The translations under genes were made by a program, and so were the position numbers. DNA of 13,477 bases. It comes from Bacillota bacterium (lineage in GTDB: Bacteria; Bacillota; Clostridia; Christensenellales; Aristaeellaceae). The notes beneath the pieces are model-generated. The model searched no databases and was not told where the DNA came from. It was given only the letters and a program-made list of their open reading frames with translations. Every line of letters starts with the position of its first letter. Positions within the stretch are counted from its first letter, which is position 1. The stretch lies in assembly GCA_023391725.1 (NCBI GenBank), contig JAEWAH010000310.1, positions 1-13,477 of the forward strand. Direction: 5' to 3'. Shown here piece after piece: positions 5,834 through 12,080 of this stretch.

Positions 5834-7918
5834 TTACTTTTTGTTGATATACTTGCGTATATCAAGGGCTACCGCGCTGGCAATGATGATGCCCTTGATG
5901 ATCTGCTGCCAGTAGGGGTCTACGTTGATGAAGGTCAGGCCGTAGTTGATGACCTGGAAGATAAACACGCCGGATACCACGCCGCCCACGGTACCTACGC
6001 CGCCGGATGACGACACGCCGCCCACCACGCAGGCCGCAATGGCGTCCAACTCATAGCCCACGCCGTAGTTGTTGGTGGCGCCGCCGGTGCGGGCAGCCTC
6101 CAATACGCCGGCCATGCCGATAAGCGCCGCAGCCAGGGCAAAGATGGTAATCACCGTAAAGGGCACGTTGATGCCGGAAACCTTGGCAGCTTCTCTGTTA
6201 CCGCCGATGGCATACACGTTCTTGCCAAACACCGTCTTGTTTTGCAGGAACCAGACCAGGAAACACACCACCAGCGCGATCAAAACAATGATGGGGACGA
6301 ATCCGTAGATTTTGCCGGTGCCCAGATACGTGAAATCATCCCGCAGGCCGCCGATGGGCTGGCTGTTGTTGGGTGGGAGGTTAAAGTAGATGGAGTTCGC
6401 GCCGTAGACGATGACCATGGTGGCCAATGTCGCGATAAACGGCGGCACGTTAAGTTTGGCCACGATCACACCGTTTAAAAGCCCAAATAGGAGCGCGATG
6501 AACACCGCAAGCACAAAGGGCGCCACCACCGGCAGTTGGGGAAGCCCAGGGAAGAAGATGCGGGAATAGTCCGCATTTTGGAGCATGGAAGCAGAAACCA
6601 CGGCTGTCATACCCACCACCCGGCAGGCGGACAAGTCCACACCGCCGGTGCCGATGATCACAAAGCTCATGCCCATGGCGATAATAAGCCTCGTGGAGGA
6701 TTGCTGCACAATATTGATGAAGGTGCCGGTGGCAAGGAAATTGGGGTTGACGATTGCAATGCCGCAAACAAGTGCCAGCAGCACCAGGTAGATGGCCTTG
6801 TCAGAGGCGAAGCGGGAAACGCTTTTTAAAGAAAAGTCAAATTCCTTGCCCTCGAACATGGCGCTGAACAAAAGCAAAACGCTTAATATGATGCCCCAGT
6901 TATACCCCGGTCCAAAGACATAATCCTTGGCAATGGCCCCCAGTTCCTTAGCCCCGGCGGTCTGGATGCGCAGCGCGGAGAAGCAGAACAGCAGTGCCCC
7001 AAACAGCGCCGCGGGCTTGCGGAACTTCAGCGGAACGTTGAGCAGCGTCAGGATCAAAAGCAGCGCGATGAGCGCCACACCCGGGGTCAAAGTCCAAATA
7101 GCGCCCAGAGAGTTGGCGGCGGCCAGCTTGCGGCCGATGAGGGCAAGGCCCGTAACGCCGTGATTAGCAATGACTTCATCCTTTGTATCCACCAAGGAGA
7201 CGTCGCTGACCTCCATGGGCGGGGTAAGGGCCTCCAGCTTTAAAAGCTTTTCTTTTGCGCTTTCCAATGCCTTGGAAGCCGCGTCCGCCGTTTCCTGCGC
7301 CTTTGCGATGGCGGCTTCATCCGGCTTGGCGGCGCTTTGCAGCGATACAAGCTTTTGCGCGGCCTTATCGGAGGCAGGCGCAAGCTCGTTCGGGATCTTC
7401 ACCCGGAGTTCGTCCCGTGTGGCGAGATCGTTGGCGTATTTCATGAGCTTGGAATCCGCCGGAACAGGATCCTGTACCGGCACGGGAGCGATGAGGTTTT
7501 GAAGCCCGGTGAGGGTCTTGCGCCCCTCAGTGAGCGCTGCCTTGGCAGCATCAAATTCCGCCTGGGCGGCGGCCATGGCAGCATCATCCACGGGGGAGGC
7601 GCCTTGCAGTTCCTTCAATTTTACGTTGGCAGCATCATAAGCGGGCTGGAGCATGCTGTCGACTTTCTCCTGCGTTTCATCCCGCTGCTTTACGTTATCG
7701 GCAAACGTGATGAGTCCCTGCTGATAGGCCTCGTTGGCGGCGGTAAGCGCCGCGCCGCCGTCATATCCCGGGTATGCGGGGACGGGATAGGAAATGTAGG
7801 GCAGGAAACAGCTCAATATCACCAGCAGCGCCAGCGTGGCGGTGATGGCTCTGCGCAGTACGGCGGAATTGAGCAGCTTGCCTTTTTTCTCGGGGGCCAG
7901 AACGGGTACTGTTGACAT
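5834..7918 (-). CDS. mglC: Galactose/methylgalactoside ABC transporter permease MglC with large N-terminal extension
   Basis: The C-terminal half, from about residue 370, is a complete MglC/RbsC-type permease: IGTGGVDLS at 422-430, LNGVIVAKLNVPPFIATLA at 481-499, and the cytoplasmic coupling loop GKNVYAIGGNREAAKVSGI at 565-583. E. coli MglC is 336 residues; this protein is 694. The extra N-terminal part has a membrane helix at about 25-45, a 230-residue Ala/Lys/Glu-rich probably extracytoplasmic region, and further hydrophobic helices near 280-296, 302-317 and 338-355. The soluble region contains two similar units of about 82 residues (69-152 and 158-239), each with a QRDE/TRDE start, a KL-x2-LQ motif and an AQ-x3-DAA motif, predicted to form helical hairpins or coiled coils. 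The gene follows mglA by 45 bases. The ATG at 7918 is preceded by a modest AAGGGATGG. Transport role is secure; the role of the extension is unknown. Confidence 0.93.
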   Translation of the reverse strand: MSTVPVLAPEKKGKLLNSAVLRRAITATLALLVILSCFLPYISYPVPAYPGYDGGAALTAANEAYQQGLITFADNVKQRDETQEKVDSMLQPAYDAANVKLKELQGASPVDDAAMAAAQAEFDAAKAALTEGRKTLTGLQNLIAPVPVQDPVPADSKLMKYANDLATRDELRVKIPNELAPASDKAAQKLVSLQSAAKPDEAAIAKAQETADAASKALESAKEKLLKLEALTPPMEVSDVSLVDTKDEVIANHGVTGLALIGRKLAAANSLGAIWTLTPGVALIALLLILTLLNVPLKFRKPAALFGALLFCFSALRIQTAGAKELGAIAKDYVFGPGYNWGIILSVLLLFSAMFEGKEFDFSLKSVSRFASDKAIYLVLLALVCGIAIVNPNFLATGTFINIVQQSSTRLIIAMGMSFVIIGTGGVDLSACRVVGMTAVVSASMLQNADYSRIFFPGLPQLPVVAPFVLAVFIALLFGLLNGVIVAKLNVPPFIATLATMVIVYGANSIYFNLPPNNSQPIGGLRDDFTYLGTGKIYGFVPIIVLIALVVCFLVWFLQNKTVFGKNVYAIGGNREAAKVSGINVPFTVITIFALAAALIGMAGVLEAARTGGATNNYGVGYELDAIAACVVGGVSSSGGVGTVGGVVSGVFIFQVINYGLTFINVDPYWQQIIKGIIIASAVALDIRKYINKK

Positions 7919-7963
7919 GTTTCATCCATCCCTTGTTTCAAATGGATCCCCCACGGGAACCCG

Positions 7964-9481
7964 TTATGCGGAAAACTGGGTGGCCAGGCGCATCACATCC
8001 ACCTGCGTGGCCTCGTTCCCGGAAAGGATGCCGGAAAGCCGGCCCTCGCACATCACCATGATTCGATCGGACATGCCCAAAAGCTCCGGCATTTCGGAAG
8101 AGATCATGATGATGCTCTTACCGCGCCGGGCCAGGTCTGCGATGATGGTGTAGATTTCGTATTTGGCGCCCACGTCGATGCCCCGGGTGGGCTCATCCAG
8201 GATGAGGATCTCCGGCTCCATCAAAAGCCAGCGGGCGATGAGCACCTTTTGCTGGTTTCCGCCGGACAGATCCTTGATCAGCGTGCGGAAGGAGGGGGTC
8301 TTCACCCTCAGCTGGGCAATAGAATCCTCCGTATCCTTCACCCGCCGTTTTTCATCCAATGCAAAGAACGGGCGCTTTACATAAGAGCGGATCTTGGCCA
8401 TAACCGTGTTTTCCAGGACACTGAGCATGGGAAAAATGCCGGTTGCCCGCCGCTCCTCAGTCAATAGCGCCATGCCGTGCTTCATGGCTGTGAGGGGCGA
8501 ATCGATCTTGACCTCCGCACCCTTCAAATACACCCGGCCATCCTTCACGGCCCGGAGCCCAAACAGCGCCTCCAGCATTTCTGTGCGCTGTGCGCCCATC
8601 AACCCCCCTACCCCCAGGATCTCGCCGCGGCGCAGATCAAAGGTTACGCCCCGGAAGGACCGAGGATTGGGGCTGGTGAGGTTCTCCACCTTCAAGATGG
8701 GTTCCTCCGGCACGTTCTCCCTGGGCGGGAAGCGGTGCGTGAGGTCCCGGCCCACCATGCGACTAATGATAAGGTCCGTGGTCAGTTCTCCCGCAGGCCA
8801 GGTGCCCACGGCCTTGCCATCCCGCATGATGGTGACTTCATCGGAAATTTCCAAAATCTCCTCCATCTTGTGGGAGATGTAGATGATCGCCGCGCCTGCG
8901 TCCCTCATGCGCCGGATCAACTTGAACAGATGCGCCACCTCATTTTCCGTAAGGGAGGAGGTGGGTTCGTCCATGATAATGATCTTGGCGTTGTAGCTGA
9001 TGGCCTTGGCAATCTCGATGGTCTGCACCATGGATACCGACAGGTACCGCATCTGGACCCGGGGGTCTACTGTGATCTCCAGATCTTGAAGCAGCGCCAG
9101 TGTCTTTTGGTACATTTCCGATTCGTCCACCAGAATTCCCTTTGTGGGATAGCGGCCCAGCCAGATGTTATCCATCACGTTGCGGTAGGGGATGGGGTGC
9201 AATTCCTGATGGATCATGGCGATGCCAAGGTCCAGCGCGGTCTTGGAATCCCGGATGTCCGCCTTCTCGCCGTTTAGCAGGATATCACCGCTATTTTGGT
9301 GGTATATGCCGAACAGGCATTTCATCAGCGTGGATTTTCCGGCCCCGTTCTCCCCCATCAGTGCGTGGACCGTGCCGGGACGAACCTTAAGCGTCACGTC
9401 GTCCAGCGCCTTGACGCCGGGAAACTCTTTGCTGATATTGCGCATCTCAAGCACATAGGGGTTTTGCTCCTGTCCGGTCAA
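7964..9481 (-). CDS. mglA: Galactose/methylgalactoside ABC transporter ATPase MglA
   Basis: This double ATPase energises MglC. The 505-residue protein has two nucleotide-binding domains. In the first: Walker A GENGAGKST at 43-51, an MglA-type degenerate signature LSVSMVQTIEIAKA at 147-160, and Walker B IIIMDEP at 167-173 followed by TSSLTENEV. In the second: a degenerate Walker A GLMGAQRTE at 293-301, signature LSGGNQQKV at 405-413 and DEPTRGID at 429-436; such asymmetry is normal for the family. The TEERRATGIF and SSEMPELLGMSDRI segments match MglA closely. The most likely start is TTG at 9481, with GGGAGG 8 bases upstream; the first in-frame ATG (residue 13) lacks a good site. It lies 417 bases after mglB, with an attenuator and repeats in between, and 45 bases before mglC. 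Confidence 0.96.
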   Translation of the reverse strand: MTGQEQNPYVLEMRNISKEFPGVKALDDVTLKVRPGTVHALMGENGAGKSTLMKCLFGIYHQNSGDILLNGEKADIRDSKTALDLGIAMIHQELHPIPYRNVMDNIWLGRYPTKGILVDESEMYQKTLALLQDLEITVDPRVQMRYLSVSMVQTIEIAKAISYNAKIIIMDEPTSSLTENEVAHLFKLIRRMRDAGAAIIYISHKMEEILEISDEVTIMRDGKAVGTWPAGELTTDLIISRMVGRDLTHRFPPRENVPEEPILKVENLTSPNPRSFRGVTFDLRRGEILGVGGLMGAQRTEMLEALFGLRAVKDGRVYLKGAEVKIDSPLTAMKHGMALLTEERRATGIFPMLSVLENTVMAKIRSYVKRPFFALDEKRRVKDTEDSIAQLRVKTPSFRTLIKDLSGGNQQKVLIARWLLMEPEILILDEPTRGIDVGAKYEIYTIIADLARRGKSIIMISSEMPELLGMSDRIMVMCEGRLSGILSGNEATQVDVMRLATQFSA

Positions 9482-9540
9482 TGAATCCGCCTCCCGGGCG
9501 CGGGATGACCCGCGGAATGATTGCGATATATATTCCGGAA

Positions 9541-9601
9541 AAGGATCCCGCTCCTGCGGGAGCGGCCAGGGCTTTCCGGTCGCCCTGGACCTTCGGATGC
9601 A
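9541..9601 (+). repeat. Dispersed intergenic repeat, copy B (internally deleted)
   Basis: It has the same hairpin CGCTCC-TGCG-GGAGCG at 9549-9564, the same GGGCTTTCC, and the same end GCCCTGGACCTTCGGATGCA, but only a few bases in between, where copy A has about 105. It lies in the opposite orientation relative to copy A, in the mglB-mglA gap just before mglA. Confidence 0.75.
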
Positions 9602-9629
9602 CCTGTCTATTATTTCAATATCTATCCTA

Positions 9630-9810
9630 AAGAGAGGTTCCGCACCTGTGGGCGCGGCCTAAGGGCTTTCCGATCGGTCCAGCCAGCTCAATAGTTGCAT
9701 TGCCTCGCTACCGCTTGCACTTCTCCTTTTCGCCGGCCTCCTTCACCCTTCCCCTTTCCTCCGCAGGCGGGGTCGGGGTTTCGGAGCCTTTGGAAACCTT
9801 CGGGAACCTT
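9630..9810 (+). repeat. Dispersed intergenic repeat, copy C (diverged full length)
   Basis: The same element order as copy A is recognisable but diverged: an imperfect hairpin region (GGTTCCGCACC), GGGCTTTCC at 9663-9671, AGCTCAATAGTTGCAT (copy A has GGCTCAATTGTCGC), TTTTCGCCGG-x-CTCCTTC (copy A has GTTTCGCCAGTCTCCTTC), and TTTCGGAGCC near the end (copy A has CTTCGGAGCC). Together with copy B and the attenuator it accounts for nearly all of the 417-base mglB-mglA gap. Confidence 0.55.
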
Positions 9811-9826
9811 CATCTATCAATATGGT

Positions 9827-9867
9827 AAAAATGCGGGGAGGGAGGGAATTGATTCCCTTCCCCCCCG
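9827..9867 (-). terminator. Terminator/attenuator between mglB and mglA
   Basis: On the minus strand a G-rich arm and a C-rich arm flank GGGAATCAATTCCC, whose inner stem GGGAAT/ATTCCC is perfect, and the hairpin is followed by GCATTTTTA. It begins 31 bases beyond the mglB stop. Partial read-through would give high MglB and lower MglA/MglC, the usual stoichiometry of binding-protein transporters. Confidence 0.7.
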
Positions 9868-9898
9868 TTTGTGTGTAACCTTGGCTTGATCCTATGTG

Positions 9899-10903
9899 TT
9901 ACTCGAAATCAGCCGCGTTGTCCACAGTCACCTTCTGGTAGGGGACCCACACGTACTTGCCATCGGTAATCTCATAGGGGAAGTTGTCGGCGGTGATTTC
10001 TTCGCCAGCGCCCAGTATGGCGGCCAGCAGCAGCGTGGCTTTGCCCTGGTTCACAGCGTCGTTGAGGACCGTACCCAGCAGCGTGCCGTCTTTCAGAGCG
10101 GCCAGCGCGGGAGCGGTGGCATCCACGCCAACCACGGGCATAAACTTGCCTTCGGAGAAGTAGCCAGCGGCCTTCAGGGCTTCGATTGCGCCCAGGGCCA
10201 TGTCGTCATTGTTGGCCAGCACGGCTTCGATCTTGTCGCCCTGAGCGGCGATGAAGGCAGCCATCTTTTCCTGGCCCTTTACGCGGTCCCACATGCCGGT
10301 GTCTTCGGCAAGCTTCTCAACTTTGAAGCCGGCGGCTTCGATGGCCTTGATGGAATACTCGGTGCGGAGTTCCGCATCCTGATGGCCCGGCTCACCCTTG
10401 AGCATCACGTACTGGATGACGCCGTCGCCGTTCTTGTCGGCTTCTTTATGGGCGGTGAAGTAGTCGGCGATGATCTGGCCGCTCATGGTGCCGGATTCTT
10501 CGGCCTTGGCGCCCACATAGTACACTTTGTCATACTTGGCCATGTCTTCGGGCAGGGGCTCACGGTTGAAGAACACAACGGGGACTTCCTTGCCGGAGGC
10601 CTTTTCGATGATGACGCCAGCGGCGGTACGGTCCACGGGGTTGATGGCCAGAGCGTTCACGCCCTTGGTGAGGAACATGTCGACCTGGTCGTTCTGGGTG
10701 GCCTGGTTGTTCTGGCTGTCGGCGATCTCGATGGTGGCTACGTCGGTGGCCGCCTCGGTGATGGCGTTGCGCACGCCGGTCATGAAGGTATCGTCGAACT
10801 TGTAGATGGTAACGCCCACGCTGGGCAGATCCGCCGCCAGAGCAGCAGAGGCCAGGCCCAGCACCATGACAAACGCCACGGCCAGAGAGAGAATCTTCTT
10901 CAT
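9899..10903 (-). CDS. mglB: Galactose/glucose-binding protein MglB
   Basis: This is the extracytoplasmic receptor of the Mgl importer. The 334-residue protein has a signal peptide (KK, hydrophobic core, then ASAALA) probably cut near residue 23-24 by signal peptidase I; there is no lipobox cysteine. Residues matching the E. coli glucose/galactose-binding site are all present: Asp38 and Phe40 (FDDTF), Asn113 (FFNREP), His174, Asp176 and Arg180 (GEPGHQDAELR), Trp205 (GMWDR), Asn231/232 (ANNDDMA), Asp261 (VGVDA) and Asn281 (VLNDAVNQ). The EF-hand-like calcium loop DKNGDGVIQ lies at 156-164. Conservation supports glucose/galactose as ligand. The ATG at 10903 has AAGGAGG 7 bases upstream. It is the first gene of the operon behind the promoter at 11025-11053 and is followed by an attenuator, consistent with higher expression than mglA and mglC. 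Confidence 0.97.
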   Translation of the reverse strand: MKKILSLAVAFVMVLGLASAALAADLPSVGVTIYKFDDTFMTGVRNAITEAATDVATIEIADSQNNQATQNDQVDMFLTKGVNALAINPVDRTAAGVIIEKASGKEVPVVFFNREPLPEDMAKYDKVYYVGAKAEESGTMSGQIIADYFTAHKEADKNGDGVIQYVMLKGEPGHQDAELRTEYSIKAIEAAGFKVEKLAEDTGMWDRVKGQEKMAAFIAAQGDKIEAVLANNDDMALGAIEALKAAGYFSEGKFMPVVGVDATAPALAALKDGTLLGTVLNDAVNQGKATLLLAAILGAGEEITADNFPYEITDGKYVWVPYQKVTVDNAADFE

Positions 10904-11024
10904 TGAAAAACCTCCTTGTTTGACGGTATACCCGCCATATCCTGGACATTAGTATGACATATCCATAGGAACAGAAGAATATGAAAACTTTCTGTGTTAT
11001 TTAGAAATCTTACTATGTTTTGTA

Positions 11025-11053
11025 ATTATATGGGTGTGTATAAGATCCTCCAA
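11025..11053 (-). promoter_or_regulatory. Promoter of mglB
   Basis: On the minus strand, TTGGAG (11048-11053) and a perfect TATAAT (11025-11030) are separated by 17 bases. The predicted start near 11018 gives a leader of about 115 bases before mglB. The hexamers lie just downstream of the terminator of the sensor operon, as expected for a separate, regulated mgl unit. No regulator site is identified with confidence. Confidence 0.7.
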
Positions 11054-11075
11054 GGACCCTCAGCTTAGGGAAGCC

Positions 11076-11103
11076 AAATAAAGCCTCCCTCAAGAGGGAG
11101 GCT
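11076..11103 (-). terminator. Intrinsic terminator after the kinase/binding-protein operon
   Basis: AGCCTCCCTC and GAGGGAGGCT pair perfectly (arms 11082-11091 and 11094-11103, so about 9 bp with a 4-base loop), and on the minus strand the stem is followed by TTATTT. It lies 11 bases after the stop of the sensor binding-protein gene and just upstream of the mglB promoter. Confidence 0.85.
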
Positions 11104-11114
11104 CCAATTGTTTC

Positions 11115-12080
11115 CTACTGCAGCATCGGGAACGCCAATTTTTGATTTTCCGGCAGGTACATATTCTCCCGATCAATGACGCGGCTTTGGGTATGGTATA
11201 TAAGGGGGATGGCCTTGCCGCCCAGCGCCTGTGTGGCGAACTGAACTCCCAGGTAGCCCATGGCAAAGGGCATGCCCAGCACCATGGCGTCCACCTGGCC
11301 GTTTTCAAGGTACAAATTCCTGTTCTGCCCGCAGTCCATGCCCACCAGAGGGATATGCTTATTCATGCGGCCCATGGCCAGGGCGCAAAGCTCCGTGTCC
11401 TCCCCGGTGAGCGCCAGGATGCCGTTCGTCTGAGGGTATGTGCTCAAAAGGGCCAGCATGTCATCGGATGTCTTACTGGAGAGCTCCGATTCCGCCACGA
11501 TTTGAAGCTCGGGATCGGAGGTGAGCACCGATAAGGCGCCCTTTCGCCTAAGCGCCGCGGCGTCATCCGCCTGGGAGCCCGTGATCAGAAGTATTTGGCC
11601 CGGGGAGGAAAGCCGCTTTGTCAGCGCCGCGGCAGCCAGCCGCCCGGCCTCCTCATGGTCGCCGCTGATGGTGCATGTGGTATTTTTTTGAAACGTCGTT
11701 TCCCCCAGGATCAGCACGGGAACCTTGCGCCGCGCGGCTTCCTCAAGGGGTGCGGAAAGATCCTCGCCTTTTACAGGCACCAGCAAAAGGGCCTTCACGT
11801 TCCTGCCCAAAAGCTGGGTCATCAGCTCCGCCTGGCTTAAGGCATTGCTTTTCAAGTATTCCGGCGTAGCCGTTAAAAGCTCCACCTTTTGTTCCTTGGC
11901 GGCCAGCTTGGCCCCCTGCTTCATCTGCAGGGCGCTGGCGCCGATATCCGTGTCCAGCAGGAGCGCGACAGTCTCCACCTGGATCTTGGCCGCGGGGCTA
12001 ACAACAGGCGACAAACCCCACAAAAGCGCCAGCACGGCCAGGACCGCACAGAAGACAGATACGATCACATTCCTTTTCAT
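11115..12080 (-). CDS. Membrane-anchored sugar-binding-like protein, probable accessory sensor of the adjacent kinase
   Basis: A 321-residue protein with the type-1 periplasmic-binding (ribose/galactose-binding-like) fold. An uncleaved-looking hydrophobic segment at about 6-28 (VIVSVFCAVLAVLALLWGL) would anchor it outside the membrane. The fold is seen in VALLLDTDIGASALQMKQGA at 38-57, NVKALLLVPV at 94-103, KVPVLILGE at 119-127, GQILLITGSQADD at 161-173, GILALTGEDTELCALAMGRM at 220-239 and PLVGMDCGQN at 244-253. Its start overlaps the kinase stop as ATGA, with GGAGGTG upstream, so the two are co-translated. The same pairing occurs in known three-component sugar sensors such as XylFII-LytS/YesN of Clostridium beijerinckii. 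I infer that it binds a sugar, perhaps the Mgl substrate, and signals to the kinase. Ligand specificity cannot be read from the sequence. Confidence 0.85.
   Translation of the reverse strand: MKRNVIVSVFCAVLAVLALLWGLSPVVSPAAKIQVETVALLLDTDIGASALQMKQGAKLAAKEQKVELLTATPEYLKSNALSQAELMTQLLGRNVKALLLVPVKGEDLSAPLEEAARRKVPVLILGETTFQKNTTCTISGDHEEAGRLAAAALTKRLSSPGQILLITGSQADDAAALRRKGALSVLTSDPELQIVAESELSSKTSDDMLALLSTYPQTNGILALTGEDTELCALAMGRMNKHIPLVGMDCGQNRNLYLENGQVDAMVLGMPFAMGYLGVQFATQALGGKAIPLIYHTQSRVIDRENMYLPENQKLAFPMLQ

Noticed and set aside
5344..5865. 173-codon minus-strand open frame in the mglC-glycosyltransferase gap
   Set aside because: Ser/Pro/Arg-rich translation of hairpin-rich non-coding DNA, overlapping the start of the glycosyltransferase in another frame; no ribosome binding site.
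9896..10906. 336-codon plus-strand open frame opposite mglB
   Set aside because: A mirror of the mglB frame caused by its codon bias (Gly/Val/His-rich translation); mglB itself matches a known family along its full length.
10925..10932. GGTATACC palindrome in the mglB leader
   Set aside because: Too short to call an operator without conservation data.
10981..10994. cre-like sequence (ATGAAAACTTTCTG) in the mglB leader
   Set aside because: Only the left half fits the catabolite-response consensus; the central CG and right half are missing.
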